The notes under the pieces are model-generated. The model saw only the letters and a list, made by a program, of their open reading frames with translations. It was not told where the DNA came from and did not search any database. Shown here in pieces: positions 49,558 through 57,503 of a stretch of DNA of 64,000 nt. Both the position numbers and the translations under genes were made by a program. Within the stretch, counting starts at the first letter, position 1, and every line of letters begins with the position of its first letter. Origin of the DNA: Paenibacillus soyae (GTDB taxonomy: Bacteria; Bacillota; Bacilli; Paenibacillales; Paenibacillaceae); NCBI RefSeq assembly GCF_024623455.1, contig NZ_JANIPJ010000021.1, positions 62,001 to 126,000 on the forward strand, written 5' to 3'.

Positions 49558-51759
49558 TTATTGCGCCTCAGCGCCCGTATCCGCCGCGCCCTCCGGAGGG
49601 GCTACCGGGACGGTGCCGTCGCCTGCGCCCGGCGCCGTGCCGTCCGCCGGCAGCTGACCACCTTGGCCTCGCATCGGACGCTGGCCGCCGCCCATGCCGC
49701 CTCGGCCGCCTCCGCCCATGCCCATGCCGCTTTGGGCGGTCGTTACGCCCGACTCGTTCACCCAAGTGACGGCGCTCGTGATCTCGAAGCTAACGACCTC
49801 CGTGCCGCCCGTGTATTCGCCGCCTTCATACAAGCCGTTCGTTTCGGTGCCGGTCGACGACCCGCCCGAGAACACCTTGTACGTGCCGCCTTGCTTCAAG
49901 TCCGGCGAGCTGATCATCACCGCCTGGAACGTCTTGGCCGGAGCAAAGGTTGCGATCGCATTGCCTTCGTCGTCCTCGAGGCGTACGAGCGTGCCTGCCT
50001 CCAGCGTCGACGGGAACATCATCAGCACCGATTGCTGACTCGACGTATCGGAGGTCGCCTGCAGCATACCCGAGCTGCCCGCAGCGATCAGATAGCCGCC
50101 CGTCATCTCGAAGGTGCCGTCATAGTCGAGCGAGCCGTTGCCCGCATTGGTCGGACCGCTTACGGTCACCGTGCCTCCGCTCATTGCGATCGAGCCGTTC
50201 GAGTCCAGTCCGTCGCCGCTCGCGTTTACGCTATGCGTACCGCCGCTGATGGTCAGCATATGCGTGCCATCGGTAATCGTGTTCTGCCCGGCTCGTCCGT
50301 TAACGGACGAGCCGTCGTTGCCGCCGCCCACGTTCACGCCGTCGTCGGAGGCCGTCACGTTGGTCTCGCCACCCGCCAGCTTAATGACGGAGCCTTCGAT
50401 GCCTTCGTAGCTCTTCGTAATATCGATCTTGCCGCCTGCGATCGTAACCGCCGAATCCGCATGAATGCCGTCGTCGCCGGATGTAAGCGAGAATTCGCCG
50501 CCCGCGATCGTCAGATTGCCATTGCTGTGAACGGAGTCGTCCGCGGAGTCGATCGTGAACGTACCGCCGCCTATTTGAATATCACTACCGGCCTTCAGCG
50601 CTTTGGCGCTGGTCGATTCCTCTTCGGCTGCCTCTGCGGTCGTTGCCGCCGCGTCCGTCGTGCTCGCCGCCGCTGTCGTTACTCCTGCATCCGACGCGGA
50701 CGCAGCGCTTGCTTCGCTTGCGGCGCCTGCCGCATCGCCCGTACCCGGCGCAGCCGGCATCTCTCCTCCTCCAGGGAAGCCTTGACCGCCTCCGCCCCAG
50801 CCTCCGCCGAACTCCTCGGTATGCGTCTCGCCGTTCACGCTGCCGCCGCCTGTAACGAGCGAGAACGTGCCGCCTGCCACCAGCATCGAGGTTTCCGCTT
50901 GGAGCGCGTCGTTGCCGGACGTAATATCGAACACGCCTCCGCCGATCGCGATAATGCCTTTGCCTTCTTCCTCGGCGTTCGTCGATTTGACGCCGTCACC
51001 GCCCGCTTCTACCGTAAGCGCCGTGCCTTCCAGAGCAGCCACACGGTCTTTGCCAAGCAGGCCGTCATCGACTGCCTTCACTGTAATCGTGCCCGACACC
51101 AGCTTCAAGTCGTCTCTGCTGTTGATGCCGTTATTGAAGTTCCCTTCCACCGTCAGCGAGCCTGTCCCGTTAATGGTCAGGTCTGCTTTGCTATACAATG
51201 CCGCGTTCGGCTCGTCGGCGTTCGCATCAGCATATGAGTACTCCGCGCCATCCGACAGCTTATTGTCCGTGCCTTCCTGCAGCGTCATAACAACCTTGCC
51301 AGCCTCCAAAATATACAGCGGAGCATTGTCGTTATGATGCAGCTCTACGCCGTTCAATACCAGTCGCACCGTGCCGTCCGGCGCGTTCACCGTCAGCTGG
51401 CCGTCGCTAAGGCTGCCGCTCAGCACGTACGTGCCGGCTTCCGTAATGCTCACCGAACCGCCATCGCCTGCCGCTGCTCCCGCTCCCGTCACGGTGGCCG
51501 ACGCGCCGTCGAATACAATCTTCGTCGCGCTATCTTCGCTCCACTCCGTGCTGTAGTCTTCCTCGTCGAACTCCACGAGCTCGTCCATCGTCAGCGCCGT
51601 TGTCGCCGCATCCGTCTGCTGGTCCGCGGAAACCGTCTCTACGACCGCCGCGTTGCTGGTCGCCGCCGTATTATTGCCGCCATTGCTGCAGGCCGAAGCC
51701 AGCAGCACGGTGCACAAAGCGACGACGCCTGCGAAGTGCTTCATTTTTGTTGTTTTCAT
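49558..51759 (-). CDS. Lipoprotein with beta-helix-like carbohydrate-binding domain
   Basis: 733 residues from the ATG at 51759 (GGAAGG 9 nt upstream; a more distal ATG abuts it). Lipobox LLASAC (C24). Many repeated strands rich in Gly/Asp/Asn (GSLSDGQLTVNAPDG, LTINGTGSLTVEGNFNNGINS, GGTFTIDSADDSVHSNGNLTIAGGEFSLTSGDDGIHAD) form a beta-helix-like fold known as the carbohydrate-binding domain found next to CotH/VTC genes. A Gly-rich then Ala/Thr-rich low-complexity linker lies near residues 325-405, and a second Gly/Met-rich tail near 680-720. It is last in the VTC operon. Confidence 0.85.
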   Translation of the reverse strand: MKTTKMKHFAGVVALCTVLLASACSNGGNNTAATSNAAVVETVSADQQTDAATTALTMDELVEFDEEDYSTEWSEDSATKIVFDGASATVTGAGAAAGDGGSVSITEAGTYVLSGSLSDGQLTVNAPDGTVRLVLNGVELHHNDNAPLYILEAGKVVMTLQEGTDNKLSDGAEYSYADANADEPNAALYSKADLTINGTGSLTVEGNFNNGINSRDDLKLVSGTITVKAVDDGLLGKDRVAALEGTALTVEAGGDGVKSTNAEEEGKGIIAIGGGVFDITSGNDALQAETSMLVAGGTFSLVTGGGSVNGETHTEEFGGGWGGGGQGFPGGGEMPAAPGTGDAAGAASEASAASASDAGVTTAAASTTDAAATTAEAAEEESTSAKALKAGSDIQIGGGTFTIDSADDSVHSNGNLTIAGGEFSLTSGDDGIHADSAVTIAGGKIDITKSYEGIEGSVIKLAGGETNVTASDDGVNVGGGNDGSSVNGRAGQNTITDGTHMLTISGGTHSVNASGDGLDSNGSIAMSGGTVTVSGPTNAGNGSLDYDGTFEMTGGYLIAAGSSGMLQATSDTSSQQSVLMMFPSTLEAGTLVRLEDDEGNAIATFAPAKTFQAVMISSPDLKQGGTYKVFSGGSSTGTETNGLYEGGEYTGGTEVVSFEITSAVTWVNESGVTTAQSGMGMGGGGRGGMGGGQRPMRGQGGQLPADGTAPGAGDGTVPVAPPEGAADTGAEAQ

Positions 51760-51810
51760 ATCGATCATCCTTCCGGAAATAAATTTGATTTGCATGTTCG
51801 CAATCTCTTC

Positions 51811-52503
51811 TTAATAGTCGGCCGCAACCGTGGGAACCATCGTTAGCGATATATCCAGATTGCCGTTGCGGCACCGGATCGCGTCAAGGAAATCCTTCTG
51901 ATTCGTGTTCGCGTCAAGCGTTACGTAGTACACCAGCTCGTACAAGCTGCCCAGCTCGGTCGTGCGGATCCTCTTGAGCTCATACGCTACGCCGAACGTC
52001 GCGAATACTTCGGCGAACGCTTCTTCGTAGCCCAGGCTTTCGGGAATGGTCACTTTCAGCTGCTTCTGAGCCGACTTTCTCGCTCCGAAGTTGGTTTTGC
52101 TAAGGACGAACATCAACGCGCAAAGGATCAAAGTGAACAGCACCGCGTAGCCGAACGCCCCTACGCCGCAGGCCAAGCCGGCCGCCATCGTGAACAGGAC
52201 GTACGCGATATCCTTCGGATCGCCGGGCGCGCTTCGGAACCGGATGATGGAGAAGGCTCCCGCCAAGCTGAACGCCCGGGCAATATTGCTGCCGATCAGG
52301 AGAATAATAATGGCGACGATCGTGGGCAGAATGACCATCGTTAACGTAAAATTTTGTGAATAGCCGGTCGGGTTCGTCTTCATATAGGTGAAGCTGATTA
52401 AGGCGCCAAGGGCGATGGCGATCAGAATCGTGACGATCGAGCTGCCAAGCGTCATCGTCGTTGTCGCAGTGGTCGGGTTGAACAAAGTTTCGAAATCAAA
52501 CAT
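51811..52503 (-). CDS. DUF4956 family membrane protein
   Basis: 230 residues; ATG at 52503 (a GTG three codons upstream is possible). Four hydrophobic helices occupy residues 19-140. They enclose the conserved SLAGAFSIIRFRSAPGDPKDIAYVLFTMAAGLACGVGAFGYA block of DUF4956. A cytoplasmic ferredoxin-like C-terminal domain follows. The gene overlaps the VTC gene by 8 bp. DUF4956 is consistently found with VTC domain proteins; a channel or assembly role is only presumed. Confidence 0.92.
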   Translation of the reverse strand: MFDFETLFNPTTATTTMTLGSSIVTILIAIALGALISFTYMKTNPTGYSQNFTLTMVILPTIVAIIILLIGSNIARAFSLAGAFSIIRFRSAPGDPKDIAYVLFTMAAGLACGVGAFGYAVLFTLILCALMFVLSKTNFGARKSAQKQLKVTIPESLGYEEAFAEVFATFGVAYELKRIRTTELGSLYELVYYVTLDANTNQKDFLDAIRCRNGNLDISLTMVPTVAADY

Positions 52504-53302
52504 AGAGTACACGCTCTCTTTCCATGAATGGTGTTGGTGTTGTCGTCTGAGCGGCCGACATGGTCTGCTCTAGCAGCGAAGGCCGCGCATGGCCGTGTCT
52601 GACCGTCTTCTTGTATTCGTTGCCGTATTTGGAGAAGCTGGTGCGGAACAATCCGTGCTCCGACAGCAGCCGCGACAGCCAGAGCGGAACGGTGTTCTCC
52701 GCCTTCACTTCCATCAGCCACTTGTTCGAGGGATCCAGCAGCTCGCCATGATCGCCAAGCTCTAGCCCCAGGTCATGCCGGCGGTGCCGAATGTTCGTGT
52801 CGAACGTAATGCGCAGATCCCGGCTTGCCTTGCTGAACATCGCCTTCCGCTCATAAGCGAGATAAACCTTCGGCTCCAGCTCGTAGCGGCTGAGGAAATA
52901 ATGGATCTCTTCAAGAACTTGCTTGTTCATATAAGGCTGCAGCTCCGGCTTGCTGCCGGTCCGCACGAACTCGTAAGCCTCGCTAAGCTTCAGACCCGTT
53001 CTTCGTTTGTTGACGAGGCCGAACACCTTCTTCTTCATCTCCAGATACACCTTCGCGTCGCCGCTTGTCACGCCGTAAGCCCTCAGCCGAAGCTTCTCCT
53101 TGTACTTGGGCTTCGACAGGCTCGTCCGGATCAGGGAATGATGCGGGGTATCGAAGTATAGGTTGCTGATCGAATAAAATTCATGCTGCTTGTTGTAATC
53201 GTCGAGCTCCATATAATCAAGCAGGTCGCTGTAGAATCGAAGGTATGCCTCATGGTCCAGCAAGTATTTGTTCTCGTACCGGTTGAACACCTCAATGGCC
53301 AT
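52496..53302 (-). CDS. VTC domain (polyphosphate polymerase-like) protein
   Basis: 268 residues; ATG at 53302. The triphosphate-tunnel fold is shown by conserved basic and acidic strands: NRYENKYLL, YSISNLYFDTP, KYKEKLRLRAYG, KVYLEMKKKV, YLAYERKAMF and KWLMEVKAEN. The yeast Vtc4 homologue makes polyphosphate from ATP at the membrane. Here the catalytic residues look intact by eye, but activity is inferred. It is first in an operon with DUF4956 and the lipoprotein. Confidence 0.9.
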   Translation of the reverse strand: MAIEVFNRYENKYLLDHEAYLRFYSDLLDYMELDDYNKQHEFYSISNLYFDTPHHSLIRTSLSKPKYKEKLRLRAYGVTSGDAKVYLEMKKKVFGLVNKRRTGLKLSEAYEFVRTGSKPELQPYMNKQVLEEIHYFLSRYELEPKVYLAYERKAMFSKASRDLRITFDTNIRHRRHDLGLELGDHGELLDPSNKWLMEVKAENTVPLWLSRLLSEHGLFRTSFSKYGNEYKKTVRHGHARPSLLEQTMSAAQTTTPTPFMERERVLYV

Positions 53303-53354
53303 TCTCGGTTCCGTCCTTTCCGCGGTTCGCTGTGGTCTCATCTCTCATGTCTGT

Positions 53355-53389
53355 ATCTTAGTTCTCCAACCTTTAATGAATCTTAAATG
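53355..53389 (-). promoter_or_regulatory. Tandem 11-bp operator and -10 box for VTC operon
   Basis: On the minus strand CATTTAAGATT and CATTAAAGGTT lie end to end (53389-53379 and 53378-53368; 9 of 11 match). They are followed 7 bp on by a -10-like TAAGAT (53360-53355). The layout matches OmpR/PhoB-type activator sites replacing the -35. Confidence 0.65.
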
Positions 53390-53458
53390 GATTTACAATT
53401 CCTCAACATAAATCGCGCTTCTACTATATAGATCGCGAACGCCATCGCCGGGAATCAG

Positions 53459-53490
53459 TTAAGGTTGGCTAAAGGTTCGCTTGCTATAAT
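53459..53490 (+). promoter_or_regulatory. Tandem 11-bp operator and promoter of the two-component genes
   Basis: TTAAGGTTGGC and TAAAGGTTCGC are contiguous direct repeats (53459-53469, 53470-53480; 9 of 11 match). TATAAT (53485) follows 4 bp later. The core (T)TAAAGGTT is shared with the operator of the divergent VTC operon, so the OmpR-type regulator encoded here probably activates both. Confidence 0.7.
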
Positions 53491-53543
53491 GGGGATATCA
53501 ACACGGATCACCACTTAGAAAATAAGCAAAGGATGAACGACCG

Positions 53544-54221
53544 ATGCGAATCTTGATCGCGGAAGACGAAATACATTTGGCCGAGGCCGTATCGCAATTA
53601 TTGAAGAAACAAAACTACTCCGTGGACGTCGTCCATGACGGACGATCCGCTTACGATTACGCGCTCAGCGGCATCTACGATCTGCTGCTGCTCGACGTGA
53701 TGATGCCGGAGATGGACGGCTTCGCCGTCCTTCGCAAGATAAGAGGCGAAGGCATTGCTACGCCGGTCATCCTGCTTACGGCCAAGGGCGAGACAACGGA
53801 CAAGGTAACCGGGCTCGACTACGGCGCGGACGATTATATCGCGAAGCCGTTCCAGGTCGAGGAACTGCTGGCCCGCATACGCGCCGCTCTGAGACGCAAG
53901 GGGGAGGTCGTGCCCGAGGACGCGTTGTCGTTCGGGGATATCGAGCTGAATACGTCGCAATTGAAGCTGACCGTCAAGGGCAAGGAACTGAAGCTGAATT
54001 TGAAGGAATGCGAGCTGCTCGAGCTGCTGGTCACGCGGAAGCTGGCCGTGACGTCGAAGGAGCAGATCATCGAGAAATTATGGGGCTTCGATTCGAACGC
54101 GGAATATAACAATGTGGAGGTATACGTCTCGTTCCTGCGGAAGAAGCTGGCCTTCCTTCAATCGTCGGTGAAGATCGCGACGATCCGGGGCGTCGGGTAT
54201 GTCCTGGAGGTGGCGGAGTAG
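53544..54221 (+). CDS. OmpR family response regulator
   Basis: 225 residues. Receiver domain with IAEDEIHLAEA, phospho-acceptor aspartate in LLLLDVMMPEMDGFAVL, and lysine in YIAKPFQVEELLARI. The winged helix spans about 130-225 (LNLKECELLELLVTRKLAVTSKEQIIEKLWG, VYVSFLRKKLAFL). The kinase gene follows immediately after its stop codon. Likely targets are its own promoter and the VTC operon (shared 11-bp repeats). Confidence 0.94.
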   Translation: MRILIAEDEIHLAEAVSQLLKKQNYSVDVVHDGRSAYDYALSGIYDLLLLDVMMPEMDGFAVLRKIRGEGIATPVILLTAKGETTDKVTGLDYGADDYIAKPFQVEELLARIRAALRRKGEVVPEDALSFGDIELNTSQLKLTVKGKELKLNLKECELLELLVTRKLAVTSKEQIIEKLWGFDSNAEYNNVEVYVSFLRKKLAFLQSSVKIATIRGVGYVLEVAE

Positions 54222-55511
54222 ATGTTCAAAAAGCTGAAAAACCGCTTCCTGCTTCTGAACCTCGTCACGATCACCGTGATGATGCTCGCGGCCTTCGTCG
54301 CCATCTACACGATTACGTATCGGGACGTCCAACGCGATATCGATATAGAGCTTCATCAGATACAGGAATTTTATTGGAAGCAGCAGGACGACGGCGGACC
54401 CAGACGGTTCGATCCGAACGTCGGCGCGCCGCCTGGCGAGCTGCAGAAAACCGATCCTCCCGCCGATCCGGAAGGCGCCGGCTGGCGTCCCGAACGGTCC
54501 GTGTCCTTCATGCTGGAAACGGATAGCTCGGGCGCCATTACCGGCACCGACTCGAGATTCGAATGGGAAGAGGCATTCTACCAGGAAGCGCTGGACAAGG
54601 CGCTCGCCTCGGGGGCAAGCTCCGGCCAGCTCAAGCTCGACGGCAACGAATGGGCGTTCGTCGTCCAAGCGACCTCGGAAGGCAGCATGCTTGTTTTCAT
54701 GGATGTCACAGCCGAGCAGGGCTTTCTGACCAATCTCATCTACACGTTCAGCGCCGTCGCGCTTGTCATGCTCCTTGTTATTTATTTGATCAGCCGCTAC
54801 TTCGCAAGCCGTTATATCGCTCCGGTCAAGGAGGTGTTCGAGAAGCAGAAGCAGTTCATCGCGGACGCTTCCCACGAGCTCAAGACGCCTCTTGCCGTCA
54901 TTCAGACGAATGCGGACGTGCTGCTCGCCAACCGGGAGGATACCATCTCGAACCAAGCGAAGTGGCTGCATGTCATTAAGCAGGAAACCCAGCGCATGGC
55001 CAAGCTGACGGGCGACCTTCTCTACTTGACCCAGATGGAGGACTCGCGCACGACGATGATGTTCGCAGATTTCGATCTGAGCGAAGCCGTAGAGACGATC
55101 ATGCTGACGATGGAAGCCGTTATATTCGAGAAGGAGCTTGGGCTCGACTACCAGATCGAGCCCGGACTGACGGTGAACGGCAGCAGCGAGCAGATCAAGC
55201 AGGTCATTATGATCCTGCTCGACAATGCCATCAAATACGCGGGTCCGCGCGGCTCGATCGCGATCGCGCTGAAGAGGCAGCATCAGGATGTCGTCCTGTC
55301 GGTCTCCAACACGGGCGAAGGCATCGCGCCGGAGCATCTGCACCGGATCTTCGACCGGTTCTACCGGACGGACGCTTCCCGCTCCCGCTCCCAAGGCGGT
55401 CACGGGCTGGGGCTGGCCATCGCCAAATCCATCGTCGAGCAGCACGGCGGCAAGCTGTACGCGAAGAGCGAGCCCGGCGAAATGACGACGTTTTATCTGC
55501 ATCTCGGCTGA
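54222..55511 (+). CDS. Sensor histidine kinase
   Basis: 429 residues; the ATG follows the regulator stop directly, with GGAG inside the preceding codons. Membrane helices lie at about 10-31 and 170-192 and flank a roughly 135-residue extracytoplasmic domain. No classical HAMP is obvious. H box FIADASHELKTPLAVIQTNAD, N box ILLDNAIKYAG, G boxes VSNTGEGIAPEHL and GGHGLGLAIAKSIVEQHGG. The signal is unknown; neighbouring genes suggest phosphate, polyphosphate or envelope status. Confidence 0.93.
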   Translation: MFKKLKNRFLLLNLVTITVMMLAAFVAIYTITYRDVQRDIDIELHQIQEFYWKQQDDGGPRRFDPNVGAPPGELQKTDPPADPEGAGWRPERSVSFMLETDSSGAITGTDSRFEWEEAFYQEALDKALASGASSGQLKLDGNEWAFVVQATSEGSMLVFMDVTAEQGFLTNLIYTFSAVALVMLLVIYLISRYFASRYIAPVKEVFEKQKQFIADASHELKTPLAVIQTNADVLLANREDTISNQAKWLHVIKQETQRMAKLTGDLLYLTQMEDSRTTMMFADFDLSEAVETIMLTMEAVIFEKELGLDYQIEPGLTVNGSSEQIKQVIMILLDNAIKYAGPRGSIAIALKRQHQDVVLSVSNTGEGIAPEHLHRIFDRFYRTDASRSRSQGGHGLGLAIAKSIVEQHGGKLYAKSEPGEMTTFYLHLG

Positions 55512-55523
55512 ACCTGCGTATGA

Positions 55524-55566
55524 CCTAACGGTATATGGTGATTGTACCGTTAGGTTCTTTTTTCGC
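55524..55566 (+). terminator. Terminator after kinase, resembling a family A unit
   Basis: CCTAACGGTA pairs with TACCGTTAGG and is followed by TTCTTTTTT, 12 bp after the kinase stop. The stem and its inner GGTGATTGTACC resemble the palindromic units of the array that follows. Confidence 0.88.
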
Positions 55567-55587
55567 TTTGTATAACTAGTGGCGTCC

Positions 55588-55780
55588 AAAAATAACGGCG
55601 ATAGTACCGCTATTTCCACTGCCACTCACCCTCCAAATGAAATAGCGGCGAAAGTACCCTTATATTCTATAATTTCGGGTAATCGGCGGGCACTCCATGC
55701 ATTTAAAGGTAAAATGTCTGTTATTTCTCTCATTGCAGCCGTTACCTGCAAAAATAATGCCGCTTTTGCCGCTATTCGTA
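55588..55780. repeat. Palindromic-unit array, family A, copy 4
   Basis: Units near 55590 and 55640 read forward (AATAACGGCGATAGTACCG; AATAGCGGCGAAAGTACC). Near 55709 is a degenerate reversed unit (AAAATGTCTGTTATTTC), and near 55751 a reversed one (AATAATGCCGCTTTTGCCG). Steps are about 50, 69 and 42 bp. No gene is supported in 55512-55921. Confidence 0.75.
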
Positions 55781-55856
55781 CGGGAGCCTCATACGAGGCA
55801 GCTGTTCCCTGGAGCAAGCAGTCCTCATGCAAATAGCTCTAACGCTAATAACGACA

Positions 55857-55891
55857 AAAGAACCTTACGACCGCAGTCGTAAGGTTCTTTA
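55857..55891 (-). terminator. Terminator of the NlpC/P60 gene
   Basis: AAAGAACCTTACGAC pairs perfectly with GTCGTAAGGTTCTTT around a 4-nt loop, 31 bp after the stop on the minus strand, followed by TGTCGTT. Confidence 0.9.
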
Positions 55892-55921
55892 ATGGTTTCG
55901 CAATTTCAGGGCATCCTACAA

Positions 55922-56437
55922 TTACAGGACGCGTCTAGCCGTCGAATAACGGTGCGTGTAATCGCTCAGCTTGTTGATGCGGACGCCGTTGAAGCTGCTG
56001 CCGATCGTGTTGTGGATAAACTGGCCGTTGCCAATATAGATGCCGACGTGGCTGACCGTCTTCGATTTGCCGTTGTTGAAGAGGATCAGATCACCCTTCT
56101 GCAGATTGGACTTCGACACGTATTTGCCCGCATACTTCTGGGAAGACGTGCCCCACTTCAGGCTGACGCCGTATTTGCCGAACACGTATTTCGTGAACGA
56201 CGAGCAGTCGAATACCAATCGGCTCGGGCTGTTCGTTCCGAAGTCATATCTTACTTTGCCTTGCAAAGATTTCGCGAATGCAATAATTTTGTCCGCCTTC
56301 GCCGATGCGGTCGTCGCCGACGCGGCATGGGCTTGTCCGATCGAGTTGTCCGTGCCTACCAGGGCATGTCCAGAGAGAAGCGCCACTGCGCAAGTCGTTG
56401 CTACTACCGTCTTTGTCATCCAGTTCAGCTTTTTCAT
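55922..56437 (-). CDS. NlpC/P60 family peptidoglycan endopeptidase
   Basis: 171 residues; AGGAGG 10 nt before the ATG at 56437. A signal peptide ends near AHAASA (about residue 38). The catalytic domain has the nucleophile cysteine in VFDCSSFTKYVFGKYGVSL, the histidine in VSHVGIYIGNGQFIHN and a third polar residue downstream. It should cleave the gamma-D-Glu-mDAP stem-peptide bond outside the cell. No binding domain is attached, so it is a minimal enzyme. Confidence 0.92.
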   Translation of the reverse strand: MKKLNWMTKTVVATTCAVALLSGHALVGTDNSIGQAHAASATTASAKADKIIAFAKSLQGKVRYDFGTNSPSRLVFDCSSFTKYVFGKYGVSLKWGTSSQKYAGKYVSKSNLQKGDLILFNNGKSKTVSHVGIYIGNGQFIHNTIGSSFNGVRINKLSDYTHRYSTARRVL

Positions 56438-56618
56438 CTATGTGATACCTCCTGGTGTGTGTGTTTGCTCGTGCTGCTTGTTTTCTACACAACGGAGTAT
56501 ATCACGGTCAAACTCGCGGATGGGTATTCTGAGCGCTTTCTCATTCCGGCAAAACCTTGTAATCAACCCATTAGGATAAAAATGAAGCCTTTTAGAAGCT
56601 GAGCCATGACACCCTGAC

Positions 56619-57068
56619 CTACTTAGCGGCTTCCTCCGCTACACGCTGCAGAAACTCCTGTACAACCTTGTTATTCGCCTTCTCGCTGCCCAGCCTCAGC
56701 ATCGCCCTGCCGACAAAATTAACGCCTTTGTTATGCCCTTCATATATAAGCTTGGAATGCGAATCATCCAGCCGCTCAAGGGTAAAAGAAAGCATCACCT
56801 CGAATGCCTTGCCCAATACGAAGCGAATCCGCTTGTGCTTTCGGTTGTTCTCGTCCTCATAGGCCAACGTGTCGACGATGTACGTCTCCACCCGTTTGCC
56901 TTCGCGGTAGCTCTGCCGATGCTTCGATCCTGCCTCTGCGCCCGAACCCTCGATCAGCGTATGCTCCTCCACATTCGGCATGATGCGCTTAATATGCTCA
57001 TCCGAGAATAACGACCATACCTTCTCGATCGGCGCCGGTATCTTCATCTCTTCCTTCCATTCAATCAT
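56619..57068 (-). CDS. SRPBCC family protein
   Basis: 149 residues. Helix-grip fold cues: MIEWKEEMKIPAPIEKVWSLFSDEHIKRIMPN, then FVLGKAFEVMLSFTLERL and KLIYEGHNKGVNFVGRAMLRLG with a long C-terminal helix. The start overlaps the MerR stop by 8 bp, so the two are coupled. The fold binds hydrophobic ligands; whether it is a regulator partner or an enzyme is unknown. A longer in-frame start at 57095 is less likely. Confidence 0.82.
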   Translation of the reverse strand: MIEWKEEMKIPAPIEKVWSLFSDEHIKRIMPNVEEHTLIEGSGAEAGSKHRQSYREGKRVETYIVDTLAYEDENNRKHKRIRFVLGKAFEVMLSFTLERLDDSHSKLIYEGHNKGVNFVGRAMLRLGSEKANNKVVQEFLQRVAEEAAK

Positions 57069-57411
57069 CGCTTCGCTCTTCCCTTCCGGACGCAAGGAAC
57101 TCGTCGATCTCCCCGATACGCGCGAGCAGCTCGTCGATTTGCCCCCGTATGCTCGCCCTCTTCTTCATTAGTAGGTCCTCCAGATGCTCGAACGACTGAT
57201 CCTCCATCACCGCGATCATCTCCTGAATCGTGAACCCGAAGCCTCGCAGCTTGGACAAGAGGAGCGCCAGGAAATAGCTGCCGTCGTCGTAATACCGATA
57301 GTGATTCGACTGATCGATATAGGCCGGCTCCAGCAGCTTCACCTCGGCATAATAACGAAGCGTTTCCTTGCTTAACCCCGTCATCTCGGCAAATTCGCTA
57401 ATCTTGTACAT
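57061..57411 (-). CDS. MerR family transcriptional regulator
   Basis: 116 residues; GGGGGAGG 6 nt before the ATG at 57411. DNA-binding part MYKISEFAEMTGLSKETLRYYAEVKLLEPAYID, then YRYYDD; a C-terminal coiled coil follows (LEDLLMKKRASIRGQIDELLARIGEIDEF). There is no cysteine set, so it is a non-metal sensor. Its ligand could be bound by the SRPBCC protein encoded with it. Confidence 0.92.
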   Translation of the reverse strand: MYKISEFAEMTGLSKETLRYYAEVKLLEPAYIDQSNHYRYYDDGSYFLALLLSKLRGFGFTIQEMIAVMEDQSFEHLEDLLMKKRASIRGQIDELLARIGEIDEFLASGREERSDD

Positions 57412-57428
57412 CGTTCGCCTCCCCCTCT

Positions 57429-57460
57429 ATCCTAAACCGTGGGGTGCACCACAGAGTCAA
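57429..57460 (-). promoter_or_regulatory. MerR-type long-spacer promoter
   Basis: On the minus strand TTGACT and TTAGGAT-like elements are separated by about 19 bp. The spacer holds an imperfect dyad (GTGGTGCACCCCAC), the usual MerR binding site between over-spaced elements. It lies just upstream of the MerR start, consistent with autoregulation. Confidence 0.6.
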
Positions 57461-57503
57461 TACCCATCTGTGAAAGAATGGCGAGCCTGCTTTCGTATCA
57501 GGA

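Noticed and set aside
49549..51237. 562-residue plus-strand frame opposite the lipoprotein
   Set aside because: Arg/Ala-rich antisense shadow of a Gly/Ala-rich gene; no domain recognised.
54078..55625. 515-residue minus-strand frame over the histidine kinase gene
   Set aside because: Antisense of a gene with all kinase boxes; composition typical of a shadow.
55579..55882. Overlapping short frames on both strands between the kinase and NlpC/P60 genes
   Set aside because: They cover the family A units and a terminator, without ribosome-binding sites or coding bias.
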